A stretch of 42,540 bases of DNA from a virus, in IMG/VR virus record IMGVR_UViG_3300050190_000038, positions 1 through 42,540 of that record, one strand, 5' to 3'. The notes under the pieces were generated by a model. The model saw only the letters and a program-made list of their open reading frames with translations, was not told where the DNA came from and did no database searches. Shown here one piece after another: positions 21,744 to 29,388 of this stretch. Each line of letters starts with the position of its first letter. Within the stretch, counting starts at the first letter, position 1. Made by a program: the position numbers and the translations under genes.

Positions 21744-23441
21744 TTAGAAACTAAATCCTTCGCTGAGTATGTGGGCTTCCAGGTCAATCCCTATCCCTAA
21801 CACCATCGCCCTGACATGTGCATTAATAACTGATGCAATGGGGTCTATCCTCTGGGTGCTCTTGGACTTATCTAGCATAAATGTCTCGTTTGGCGCCATC
21901 CTTGTTACTGCATTACCTATCGCCCAGGTTAGAACTGGGTTTCTATTGTGTGCTACGTTTCCCCTGTATACCTCTTCCCGGAAGCTTTTAGTAGGCTCTC
22001 CGAGCGTTTGCATCCCCTGCCGGATATCGACGCAGACATAGCCTTGGTTTGTCATTTCTGTGCCAAACATGTTGGCATTCCACTTGTCATAACAGAGTTC
22101 TTTAGGGATGCATCCGTATTTTTCGTTTGTGGAATTGATGTAGTCGATGACGTATGCGTAGTCCACAACTTCCCCAGGCGTCAGCGTGATCCAGCCTTGC
22201 TGTGCCCACAAATCATAAGGAACCTTATCCATTGCCGTTTTTTCATTGAGTTTTTCCTCGGGCATAAACGAATGACAGAGCACATAGTATTTACCGTCAA
22301 TTTTAAACTCATGCGCCACGCTGGTAAGGTCTAAAGTGGCCGATAGATCGGTGCCGATAATGCAATCCCTACCCCTAAACATCTCCATGTCAAAGCCTTG
22401 GCCGCATTTAGCCCACTTTGATAGGTCCATATACCCAAACTCCCTCATCTGAACCCACACATTAACCGTTTTTGTAAGGAAGTCACGCATCTTTTCGGGC
22501 GCTTCAAGTGCTAGGTTCAGCCTTTTCCGGATGGAATTAACACCCTCTGGGTAAGAGCAAACGATTGGATTTGCTTTTTCCCAGTTTGACTCATCTTTTA
22601 CATCATTACCTTCGTCAAGTTCATTGATCATTACGAAGTAGTTATTGTTTTCATACGGGTTATCAGGGTCAAGGATGTGTGAAACAAGCTTATATTCAAC
22701 GGAATAGCATGGGTTGGCAAGGTTGAACCCTGCGGTCGTTATGATCATTAGCAGCGGTTGGGGTCTTGCTACCATTCCGCTGTCCATGATGTCATACATC
22801 TCGCTAGTTTCATGAGCATGGTATTCATCAATGATCGCACACTGCGGATTAAATCCGTCGCCCTTTTTACCGTCCTCCTTGGACAATGCTTCCATGACAG
22901 ACCCTGTTTTTATGTGTTTGATTTGGCTGTATGCAACTTTAAACTTGCCTTTCAACTCGGGACATCCACTTAACATCGCTTCTGTTTCTTCCCAGACGAT
23001 CCTGGCCTGTTTCCGCTTGGTTGCGGTACAGTAAACCTCAGATGCGCCTTCGCCAAAAGCCATAAGTTCATAACTTCCAACACAGGACAGGCTTTGACTT
23101 TTTGCGTTCTTGCGCCCAACTTGCCAGTATGCTTTGTTGAACCTTCGGTATCCTGTGTCCTTATGGATCCATCCGTAGATATTGCCAAATACAAACTTTT
23201 GAATTATGTGGGGTTCAATGTGCTGACCTTTGAGCACACCTTTACGGTGCTTAAATAATCGCATCCAGTCAAGGAATCTTTCTGCTTTTTCATCTGCAAA
23301 TATAAAAGGGAACCCTTCGGTCCCTTGTCTCGCTATGTCATCTAAGAATCTTTGACAGGCCCATTTATGTTTCTGACATGCAATGATCTGACCGGCTATG
23401 ACGTCGTTGGAGTAATCAATTAGCTCTTCCATCGTTCCCAT
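21744..23441 (-). CDS. terL: Terminase large subunit
   Basis: 565 residues, Terminase_1 family. ATPase: Walker A-like VGRKNAKS near residue 108 and Walker B CAIIDEYH near 205. Nuclease: first Asp in IGTDLSATLDL near 350 with later acidic residues. It packages DNA into the prohead and cuts it. Start overlaps the stop of TerS by one base. Confidence 0.96.
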   Translation of the reverse strand: MGTMEELIDYSNDVIAGQIIACQKHKWACQRFLDDIARQGTEGFPFIFADEKAERFLDWMRLFKHRKGVLKGQHIEPHIIQKFVFGNIYGWIHKDTGYRRFNKAYWQVGRKNAKSQSLSCVGSYELMAFGEGASEVYCTATKRKQARIVWEETEAMLSGCPELKGKFKVAYSQIKHIKTGSVMEALSKEDGKKGDGFNPQCAIIDEYHAHETSEMYDIMDSGMVARPQPLLMIITTAGFNLANPCYSVEYKLVSHILDPDNPYENNNYFVMINELDEGNDVKDESNWEKANPIVCSYPEGVNSIRKRLNLALEAPEKMRDFLTKTVNVWVQMREFGYMDLSKWAKCGQGFDMEMFRGRDCIIGTDLSATLDLTSVAHEFKIDGKYYVLCHSFMPEEKLNEKTAMDKVPYDLWAQQGWITLTPGEVVDYAYVIDYINSTNEKYGCIPKELCYDKWNANMFGTEMTNQGYVCVDIRQGMQTLGEPTKSFREEVYRGNVAHNRNPVLTWAIGNAVTRMAPNETFMLDKSKSTQRIDPIASVINAHVRAMVLGIGIDLEAHILSEGFSF

Positions 23442-23980
23442 TATACTTCGCCAAACCCTCTCGCTGCCAGGGGATCGACCTTCACCGGCTCCTTCTTGGG
23501 GATGTTTTTAATCTTGGCCAGGGGATTGAGGAATGTGCGATCCTCTATCTTGAGTAAACTGTCCATCTTCTTGTTAATCGCTGTCTCAAGTTGTAACAGT
23601 GGATTAAGTTTCAATATCTTCTCTATTTGGTAGGATAATTCTTCTGGGAGCACATCGCTATATTTTGACCAGTCTGCTTCCAATGCTTCAAGATGCTTTC
23701 TGTCATCCAAGAGCCGCAGGTATTCACTATGTGTCATACAGTATCTAGCCAATACGCCAACATCACCAGATGAAACATAGTCTGCGTCCTTGTAGATAAC
23801 AAGAACTTCCTTCCAGCGCTTGTATGCATTAACGTCATCTTTTACATAGTCAGGGCACCTAAAGTATTTGGTTCCTGTTTTAATCTGAGTAGCGTTTCTC
23901 TGCTCGATCACTGCCTTGGATAAGTGGCTGCGACCATTTGCTAGTATTAAGTTAACCGGCTGCGCATTTCTGCCACCCAT
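23441..23980 (-). CDS. terS: Terminase small subunit, P27 family
   Basis: 179 residues from ATG 23980, chosen because AAGGAG is 8 bases upstream and the MGGRNAQPVNLILANGRSH start fits the family. LSYQIEKILKLNPLLQLETAINKK is the usual oligomerisation helix region. It recognises the packaging site. Confidence 0.9.
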   Translation of the reverse strand: MGGRNAQPVNLILANGRSHLSKAVIEQRNATQIKTGTKYFRCPDYVKDDVNAYKRWKEVLVIYKDADYVSSGDVGVLARYCMTHSEYLRLLDDRKHLEALEADWSKYSDVLPEELSYQIEKILKLNPLLQLETAINKKMDSLLKIEDRTFLNPLAKIKNIPKKEPVKVDPLAARGFGEV

Positions 23981-24087
23981 AGCCACCACTCCTTTTCCAA
24001 AAGTTTTAAAAATAGGAATTTTCACACGCTGAGCCAACCAGCGACTTTCTAGTGTCATTTTTTCAGGTTTAATGACCTGGGGGTATA

Positions 24088-24453
24088 CTATCCTCTGCCT
24101 TTATGCGCCTTTTGATGACAACTATTACATAAACATACAATATTACTTAATACTAACATCTTAGACTGATCGTCTTTAATGTAAACGATATGATGAACTA
24201 CATCAGCAACTGTTACCTTATCATCTATCAAGCAACGCTGACACAACCCATGATCCCTACTCATTGCCATCGCCCTAACCTTGGCCCAAGACTTACCAGC
24301 ATAGAACGCTTGCTCTGCCTTATCTGTTCTACATCTCTTGTACTCTGTGTGTTGTTCTTGTGGCGTATGGACATGAGCAGGACAGTAACCATGTGCATCT
24401 CTAGTCAACTCATTGCATCCTATCTGTCGGCATGGGCGATACGCACGCATCAT
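24088..24453 (-). CDS. HNH endonuclease beside terminase
   Basis: 121 residues. CRQIGCNELTRDAHGYCPAH is a first zinc site; the HNH core is LCQRCLIDDKV...ADVVHHIVYIKDD...NIVCLCNSCHQKAH. HNH proteins directly upstream of TerS are needed for specific cleavage in HK97-type cos phages. ATGATG start overlaps the preceding stop. Confidence 0.92.
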   Translation of the reverse strand: MMRAYRPCRQIGCNELTRDAHGYCPAHVHTPQEQHTEYKRCRTDKAEQAFYAGKSWAKVRAMAMSRDHGLCQRCLIDDKVTVADVVHHIVYIKDDQSKMLVLSNIVCLCNSCHQKAHKGRG

Positions 24454-24638
24454 CCCTGGTCTATCTCTTCTATTGTTACTTTGAATAGCACTCCCTGTAA
24501 CAGTATCATCCGGGCAACCTGCGCCATCTCACTGCCTGCAACATCTAGTTTTATTCGGGAGCCATCGCCTTTGGCGCCACCGATGTTCAGAGCACTCTGT
24601 ATTGGTGGCAGACTGGCTAAAAACGTGATAACCTCCAT
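24450..24638 (-). CDS. Hypothetical phage protein
   Basis: 62 residues (MEVITFLASLPPIQSALNIGG...) with strong RBS GGAGGA. It looks like a small beta/alpha protein with SRIKLDVAGSEMAQVARMILLQG; such proteins occur beside phage HNH genes without known role. It overlaps both neighbours. Confidence 0.7.
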   Translation of the reverse strand: MEVITFLASLPPIQSALNIGGAKGDGSRIKLDVAGSEMAQVARMILLQGVLFKVTIEEIDQG

Positions 24639-24877
24639 GCTTGTCTCCTCCTAGTTATCGTATAAAATATGTCCTTTTGTATCTGTCCATTGTGTGCTTT
24701 AGTATGGCAGATGCAGCACAGTGTAATGAGGTTAGCCGGAATGTCAGGGCCAAACGCTCCACGACTAGCAATATGGTGCACACTGAGATTCCACATACTG
24801 CCGCAAACCTCACACCTATCCGATCTAACTGACTCGATTGCCTGCTTATCTACTATTCGATGCGGTTTGGGTATCAT
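24617..24877 (-). CDS. Small HNH nuclease
   Basis: 86 residues. RCEVCGSMWNLSVHHIASRGAFGPDIPANLITLC and CHTKAHNG make an HNH/zinc nuclease fold. It is the first gene after the early terminator and opens the late region. Together with the HNH at 24088-24453 it flanks a 62-residue gene. Its role (packaging or free-standing) is open. Confidence 0.85.
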   Translation of the reverse strand: MIPKPHRIVDKQAIESVRSDRCEVCGSMWNLSVHHIASRGAFGPDIPANLITLCCICHTKAHNGQIQKDIFYTITRRRQAWRLSRF

Positions 24878-24900
24878 TTACATCATCCTTTAATGGTTTA

Positions 24901-24932
24901 GACTGGGGTGTCTTAGCTGTTGTTCCCCAGTC
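24901..24932. promoter_or_regulatory. Perfect 8-bp inverted repeat at early/late junction
   Basis: gactgggg (24901-24908) and ccccagtc (24925-24932) are perfect complements around a 16-nt loop. It lies between the early terminator and the first packaging gene. Candidates are a cos element or a late-gene control site. There is no T tract, so it is not a simple terminator. Confidence 0.45.
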
Positions 24933-24942
24933 ATGTATGGGC

Positions 24943-24980
24943 AAAATAAAAGGCCCCCTCATAAATTAATCGGAGGGGCC
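24943..24980 (-). terminator. Terminator at end of early region
   Basis: Minus-strand stem GGCCCCTC / GAGGGGGCC followed by TTTTATTTT. It closes the early operon after the gene at 25049-25243. Confidence 0.85.
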
Positions 24981-25048
24981 GGTAATAATATGAAGTGTGC
25001 TGGGCTATCACCAGCAACCGTGGGCCTAGTGCCCATCATGCTTGGTTT

Positions 25049-25243
25049 TCACAATTGTTTCCCCCATACCTCAGAACATTCAGCGCAGCCACCATCATAT
25101 AATGCCGTTGGGCTTGTTTCAATTATTCTAGTTATCTTATAGCCTTCATATGGCCAATCACTCTTATCGCCTATTTTATAGGATACAGCCGTGTGCGTAA
25201 GGAAGAGCAATCTCTCCCCCATAAGGCGGTATAACCAGTCCAT
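25049..25243 (-). CDS. Hypothetical protein at end of early region
   Basis: 64 residues (MDWLYRLMGERLLFLTHTAV..., DWPYEGYKITRIIETSPTAL). AGGGGG lies 8 bases before ATG. Unknown function. The end contains a C-x-x-C (GGCAECSE). Confidence 0.6.
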   Translation of the reverse strand: MDWLYRLMGERLLFLTHTAVSYKIGDKSDWPYEGYKITRIIETSPTALYDGGCAECSEVWGKQL

Positions 25244-25254
25244 ATCAACGCCCC

Positions 25255-25845
25255 CTATGCAAACGATAGTTGCAAAACTGACTTTGTATACCCTAAATAT
25301 TTAATTATTTTTGCTTGTCTGCTCTTGCTATAAAATGTTTGTTTAGTATACCAGCCTAGTGCATCTTGGCTACACTTGCTAGAGTTGCAACTGTTACAAG
25401 CGGCCACAATATTATTTTTTACATACCACCCGCCCTTAGTTACTGGAACAAAGTGATCTTGAGTAAGTGGTAGTTCCCTATTGCAATAACAGCACCTATT
25501 ATCAAAATGTAGTTTGGTTTCTTCCCATTGTAAAACAGTCAATGTGCGAGGCAAGTTGCGTTTTTTTGCCTTGTGTCTATGTGTGGTAATATTACATTCT
25601 TCTGCGTGTTCTTGTCGATATCGTTTCTTGCGTTCAGTAATGGCGTCTTTGTTGGCTAATCGATATTGTTTCGTCTGTTTAGTAATGGCGTCTTTATTAA
25701 TTAAATGTTTTTGCTTCGCATACTCAGCCATACATCTTTTGCATTCTGCCCGAAGAATGCGTTTCGCCTTATATTTCCATCCAAAATACTCGTTTGTGGC
25801 AGGGTATTCTTTTCCGCATTTACTGCAAATTTTCATAGTAGACAT
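25255..25845 (-). CDS. Zinc-ribbon HNH nuclease, paralog 1
   Basis: About 196 residues from ATG 25845 (AGGCGG 11 bases upstream). N-terminal CSKCGKEYPATNEYF and CKRCMAEYAK zinc ribbon, a repetitive charged helix (units like NKDAITKQTKQYRLA), then the HNH core with CCYCNRELPLTQDHFVPV and CNSCNSSK. It is a close paralog of 35259-35954. Free-standing HNH genes in phages often behave as mobile or homing nucleases; that is an inference. Confidence 0.85.
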   Translation of the reverse strand: MSTMKICSKCGKEYPATNEYFGWKYKAKRILRAECKRCMAEYAKQKHLINKDAITKQTKQYRLANKDAITERKKRYRQEHAEECNITTHRHKAKKRNLPRTLTVLQWEETKLHFDNRCCYCNRELPLTQDHFVPVTKGGWYVKNNIVAACNSCNSSKCSQDALGWYTKQTFYSKSRQAKIIKYLGYTKSVLQLSFA

Positions 25846-25954
25846 AAAAACAAATACCGCCTTTCGTATTTTCCTTATCTGTAAAGAGTGGAAGGACATT
25901 AAGGCTAATGCCCTTGTCAAAACGGGTAATTAATCCGTTTCTATCCACATTTAT

Positions 25955-25981
25955 ATTATATCATACTCTTTCATTGGGCAA
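25955..25981 (-). promoter_or_regulatory. Extended -10 promoter before HNH paralog 1
   Basis: Minus-strand TGATATAAT with -10 at 25955-25960 and a weak -35 (TTGCCC, 25976-25981, spacer 15). It could make the HNH gene independently expressed. Confidence 0.55.
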
Positions 25982-25994
25982 CCATTATTACTAC

Positions 25995-26207
25995 CTACTT
26001 AATTGCATCTATTGCATCTATTGCGTCATCATTATTTATATCCATCCGTGTCATACAAAGAGGGTCACTTAAGCCACTTATTGGTACCTCTCTGTCCTTG
26101 CGCCTTTTTAATTGCCTGTTCGATAAATAAGGATTCTCTAATTTACCTCTTTTATCAAACTCAGGGTCGTTATATTTAAGCCAGTACCAAGCCGCATCTT
26201 GTGACAA
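25995..26207 (-). CDS. Hypothetical basic protein with Asp-Ala-Ile repeat tail
   Basis: 70 residues with TTG start; AGAGGTG is 8 bases upstream. Middle is basic (RQLKRRKDREVP); the end is DAIDAIDAI, coded by a 9-bp tandem repeat. Function unknown. It lies between the sigma-like gene and the HNH gene. Confidence 0.65.
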   Translation of the reverse strand: MSQDAAWYWLKYNDPEFDKRGKLENPYLSNRQLKRRKDREVPISGLSDPLCMTRMDINNDDAIDAIDAIK

Positions 26208-26237
26208 GTTAATACACCTCTCTATAGTATTAGTAAG

Positions 26238-26280
26238 CCTAGTTTTAGATGATTATACAACCATCTAAATTAAATAACTT
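26238..26280. promoter_or_regulatory. AT-rich perfect hairpin/palindrome
   Basis: An 8-bp perfect inverted repeat (tttagatg / catctaaa) with a 10-nt centre lies just after the sigma-like gene. It has no T tract and could be an operator or mRNA-stability element. Confidence 0.35.
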
Positions 26281-26588
26281 GAAATGTTTTTTGTCAGGCG
26301 GTGGATTTTACTAGCAACCGCCTGTTGGCTTACCTGATATTTTTCTGCAATTTCTTCTTGAGAATAACCCTCTAGCCAGAGCCTTAGATAGGACCCCTGT
26401 TTTTGGGTGGCCTCATGTTCTACCGCGCCCATCAGATCAAGAAATATAGCGTGTGCAACTCCATCTCCTCTACCTGCGCAGTTTAGTAGGTCATTGAGGT
26501 GCATCAACAACGATTTGATCACACCCGGATTATCATAGTTGGCTTTATTCAACAAGGCATAATTAATCACGGTCTCCCCCTGTTTCAT
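26265..26588 (-). CDS. Sigma region 4-like late regulator
   Basis: 107 residues. The C-terminal half, YLRLWLEGYSQEEIAEKYQVSQQAVASKIHRLTKNI, is a sigma-70 region 4 type helix-turn-helix. Proteins of this size just upstream of terminase genes (ArpU-like) are transcription activators of late genes in Firmicute phages. That role fits its place at the early/late junction. Confidence 0.8.
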   Translation of the reverse strand: MKQGETVINYALLNKANYDNPGVIKSLLMHLNDLLNCAGRGDGVAHAIFLDLMGAVEHEATQKQGSYLRLWLEGYSQEEIAEKYQVSQQAVASKIHRLTKNISSYLI

Positions 26589-26601
26589 CCTCGCCCTCCC
26601 A

Positions 26602-26763
26602 CTATAGAACCATCAATACGTACCAGAAAAACGCTGCATATGCGATTGAAATTAGACATCCGATGCCATGTTCTGCCTTGTTCTTGTCATTAGTAAATAT
26701 ACACAGAACCACATTCAACGAACTCAAGAAAAATAACGTCCATCCAGTAATTTCAAATAACAT
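26602..26763 (-). CDS. Two-helix small membrane protein
   Basis: 53 residues from ATG 26763 behind GGGGAGGAG. Two hydrophobic helices (WTLFFLSSLNVVLCIF and IGCLISIAYAAFFWYVLMVL) with a short charged loop (NDKNKAEH). Overlaps the upstream gene by 11 bases. Too short for most gene finders. Could be an immunity or lysis-timing peptide; unknown. Confidence 0.65.
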   Translation of the reverse strand: MLFEITGWTLFFLSSLNVVLCIFTNDKNKAEHGIGCLISIAYAAFFWYVLMVL

Positions 26764-26953
26764 TGTTTTTCTCCTCCCCTAACAGGTTTTTTGGAATATA
26801 GAGCCATTCTCCGCATTCCCCTTGTTTTCCATCATAACTCTGGCAATTCCCGCAGTTATCGATTACCCTCGTCTCAAATTCAGACATCGGCCGGTAGTCT
26901 TTCCGCAACTCCCAAAACTGGCAACCGTTTGTGTAGGTTCGCTGATACTCCAT
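26753..26953 (-). CDS. Hypothetical Cys-containing early protein
   Basis: 66 residues. CGNCQSYDGKQGECGEW is a knuckle of four Cys/near positions that could bind zinc. Start at 26953 abuts the previous stop. Common type of phage early protein without role. Confidence 0.65.
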   Translation of the reverse strand: MEYQRTYTNGCQFWELRKDYRPMSEFETRVIDNCGNCQSYDGKQGECGEWLYIPKNLLGEEKNNVI

Positions 26954-27313
26954 CTATAAGGCACCGGCTTCCCTGTCTTGCTGTAACTGTGTCGCCCTTA
27001 TGGCTTCTTCTCCCCTGCCAAAATATTCCGCTAGCCCAAGGCTGACAGGGTAATCACCTTTTAAACTTTGATCGAATACTTTTGTTAGGTACTTTCTCAT
27101 CTCATTTATGCCTGGGTATTTATAAATAACATTGTGTACGCAATCCGTGTCGCGGGAGATGGGCAACAAATACCCATCAAATTCGATGTGCTTACAGCCC
27201 CACGGGTTATGGTGATCTTCTGTCAACATATATATTTTCGTTCCCTTGTATATCTCAATTTTCACCGTCTGTTTATTTTCAATCCCGTTTTGATAAATAC
27301 ATTTCTTTAGCAT
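26954..27313 (-). CDS. Hypothetical early protein
   Basis: 119 residues, mixed alpha/beta (TVKIEIYKGTKIYMLTEDHHNPWG, YKYPGINEMRKYLTKVFDQ). No family recognised. Tight spacing with neighbours supports translation. Confidence 0.65.
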   Translation of the reverse strand: MLKKCIYQNGIENKQTVKIEIYKGTKIYMLTEDHHNPWGCKHIEFDGYLLPISRDTDCVHNVIYKYPGINEMRKYLTKVFDQSLKGDYPVSLGLAEYFGRGEEAIRATQLQQDREAGAL

Positions 27314-27633
27314 GTTCGATCACCCTCACTCCCTAATGTGGCATCAAGGGAAAGAGCATTATTAACAAGTTTGCGTTGTCTCCTACCTAAACCCCATCTA
27401 AGAAGGGTCTCTAATGCTCCTCTTATCACTACAGCCTGTGTCTCTAACTCAGCAATCCGGGCATCCTTGGCGGCGATATCCCAGACAAGAGGATTGGTGC
27501 CGACTAGGATTGGATATTCCCAGACTCCTTTTCCGGGGATGATTTTTACTTCTCCGTCCCAATATTTAACCTGATAATCTCCGTCCTCACGCTGGAAAAC
27601 AGCCCTTGCTATTTTTTCTATATCAACTTTCAT
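27307..27633 (-). CDS. Hypothetical early protein
   Basis: 108 residues. VKYWDGEVKIIPG and a short coiled coil (AAKDARIAELETQAVVIRGA) are seen; the latter is common in phage proteins of the DUF551 neighbourhood. Overlaps the next gene by 7 bases. Unknown function. Confidence 0.65.
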   Translation of the reverse strand: MKVDIEKIARAVFQREDGDYQVKYWDGEVKIIPGKGVWEYPILVGTNPLVWDIAAKDARIAELETQAVVIRGALETLLRWGLGRRQRKLVNNALSLDATLGSEGDRTC

Positions 27634-27973
27634 CCTTTACATCTCCTGTCTGATCTAGGTCAAGGTTAAAGTATTTAAACCAACAATATGCAGCTAGAAA
27701 TGGTTTGTTAATTACGCAAATATCATCACAACCGAGAGCATCGGCAAGCTCCTCATCATCTGTGGATGCACAAGGACAACACCCGAGAGTATCAGCAATC
27801 GTCCTACAGGCCTTTCCGGCCACCTTCTCATTCGCCTTCAACCTCTCTAGTAGGCGCTTGTTTTCCTTCTCCAATAATTCCGTTTTGTGAGCCAACTGAT
27901 AGATAAACTGCTCGGCCCGTGGAGATAATGGTTTTTTGTACTTCTCGTTTTCGATCAGGTCTTTGTCGCTCAT
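27623..27973 (-). CDS. Hypothetical coiled-coil early protein
   Basis: 116 residues. Residues 17-50 are a coiled coil (YQLAHKTELLEKENKRLLERL); the middle has five Cys (CCPC, CDDIC). No family recognised. Confidence 0.65.
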   Translation of the reverse strand: MSDKDLIENEKYKKPLSPRAEQFIYQLAHKTELLEKENKRLLERLKANEKVAGKACRTIADTLGCCPCASTDDEELADALGCDDICVINKPFLAAYCWFKYFNLDLDQTGDVKDES

Positions 27974-27992
27974 TTTGACTCCTCTCTTTGGT

Positions 27993-28652
27993 TTAATATT
28001 TAGGGTACAACGGATCTACGATCTGTAGCTCTCTGACTTTTGCCCACTCCAACGCCATAATGTCTTGCGTTTTTCGGGTTTTACTGGCATTGGCCTCTCC
28101 TCCTAATTTATTTATAACAAATGGACCTCTCACCCCTGCGATGAATCTTTCAGCAGCTTCCAGGGCCAGCCTTACCCTATCTTCTGGTGGTTGTCCCTCC
28201 GTACTGTATAGCGACCCAAGGGCTATCTGGGCCCCGCATCCTACGGCATGATATTTAGCGACCTGTTCCGCTACCTGGTAATCATCCTCTATCTCAAATA
28301 GGCGGCCATTATAGCCAACAAGAAAGCTTCCACCACTTTCCTCCTCGTCTTTTTTTGTTGCGAAGCCACCATCTTTTAAGCATTGCCTGACTGCATCAAC
28401 GAAATATGTCACCATATATTTATAGATGCCCATCCTCTCGCCAGTCCCGGTAAGACAGGGATGTTCCGGCGGATTGAATTTATAGCGCAGTAGTTGCCCC
28501 ATCCTAAATGAGGATGTAAAGCCCATCAGGAAGGGTCCATTCCTGAATACTTTCTGATCGGCTCTCACGCTGAGCTGATAACCCCCAACTCCTGCGCTAT
28601 CACCACCGATATAAACATTGCCGCCGTCCAGCAGTCCAACAATACAGGTCAA
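27993..28652 (-). CDS. Proteasome-like (HslV-type) N-terminal threonine hydrolase
   Basis: 219 residues with TTG start and GGGAGG 8 bases upstream. The protein starts Met-Thr-Cys-Ile-Val; after Met removal Thr becomes residue 1. Asp17 (in GGDS) and Lys33 (in DQKVF) then sit at exactly the places of the Thr1-Asp17-Lys33 triad of proteasome beta subunits and HslV. GFTSSFRMGQLL matches the region around Gly47. So it is probably an active Ntn peptidase. No unfoldase partner is seen nearby, so it may use a host AAA protein or act on a peptide or protein freely. The last residues (ALEWAKVRE..VDPLYPKY) recur in the next gene upstream. Confidence 0.82.
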   Translation of the reverse strand: MTCIVGLLDGGNVYIGGDSAGVGGYQLSVRADQKVFRNGPFLMGFTSSFRMGQLLRYKFNPPEHPCLTGTGERMGIYKYMVTYFVDAVRQCLKDGGFATKKDEEESGGSFLVGYNGRLFEIEDDYQVAEQVAKYHAVGCGAQIALGSLYSTEGQPPEDRVRLALEAAERFIAGVRGPFVINKLGGEANASKTRKTQDIMALEWAKVRELQIVDPLYPKY

Positions 28653-28686
28653 CTATTTTTCCTCCCTCACTCTTGCCCACTCTGCT

Positions 28687-28896
28687 TTAATATTTCGGAT
28701 ATAATGGATCGACGTTCTGTGTCTCTCTCACCCTTGCCCACTCTAATGCCCTTTCAACGGCTAATTCCAGGGTGTCCCCTAGTCCCCAAGCATATGGCAT
28801 ATAGTCCTCCAGATATAGCTTACATTCGAACGCGCCGGTCGGTGTTAACTCTAAACGCCAACGCTCAAAGTTTTTAAGGATATTTATATCAATCAA
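28687..28896 (-). CDS. Small early protein sharing its tail with the proteasome-like protein
   Basis: 69 residues, TTG start behind a nine-G run. WRLELTPTGAFECKLYLED forms a possible small sheet. The last 19 residues (LEWARVRETQNVDPLYPKY) are nearly the same as the end of the proteasome-like protein encoded next; part of the same DNA (EWARVRE) is found again right after its stop. Function unknown. Confidence 0.7.
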   Translation of the reverse strand: MIDINILKNFERWRLELTPTGAFECKLYLEDYMPYAWGLGDTLELAVERALEWARVRETQNVDPLYPKY

Positions 28897-28949
28897 TCGA
28901 CATCCCCCCCCCTCATCTAGCTATCTAACAACCGTTAATAAATCTAGGA

Positions 28950-29198
28950 TCAGGGGTCGAACCCATCAATCGTATCTTCCCATCGTCTCAATTCCTCCTT
29001 AGATCCTCTAAGCCACCAATAACCTGCGGCGTGAAAGCACTCACAGCCTGGCAATATCGTTTTATCAAAATAGCGAGCCACCTTGCACCAATCGAATAAG
29101 AGAAGATATACCTTGGTTTTATCAATTCGACAATTGTCGATCCCAAGTGTATCGAGCAAAACCTCAGGGTGGATTTTCATGCTTATGCGTATGTTCAT
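28950..29198 (-). CDS. Hypothetical early protein
   Basis: 82 residues (MNIRISMKIHPEVLLDTL..., YFDKTILPGCECFHAAGYWW). GAGGAGG lies 10 bases upstream of ATG 29198. A second ATG is 6 codons in. No family recognised. Confidence 0.65.
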   Translation of the reverse strand: MNIRISMKIHPEVLLDTLGIDNCRIDKTKVYLLLFDWCKVARYFDKTILPGCECFHAAGYWWLRGSKEELRRWEDTIDGFDP

Positions 29199-29200
29199 GC

Positions 29201-29386
29201 TCAGTCTGCCTCCTCTATCCCCAGCGCCCTAGCCCAACAATCAGGGCAATCTCGCTGGTCAGTTTCACAGTCGGTGGCATCTGACAAGCCAAACGAATAT
29301 GGACATCCTGCCTTGACGATAAGTCTGCCTATTTTCTCTTTATCGACCTGCTCAATTAAGGCATCAACCATTTCTCCGTAATCCAT
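29201..29386 (-). CDS. Four-Cys small protein family, paralog P4
   Basis: 61 residues: MDYGEMVDALIEQV, CPYSFGLSD, DC then CPDCWARAL. Four Cys in C..C..CxxC layout suggest one zinc site. It is one of four related genes in this prophage (29201, 29990, 32353 and 34227). I know similar phage proteins but no function. Confidence 0.78.
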   Translation of the reverse strand: MDYGEMVDALIEQVDKEKIGRLIVKAGCPYSFGLSDATDCETDQRDCPDCWARALGIEEAD

Positions 29387-29388
29387 TT

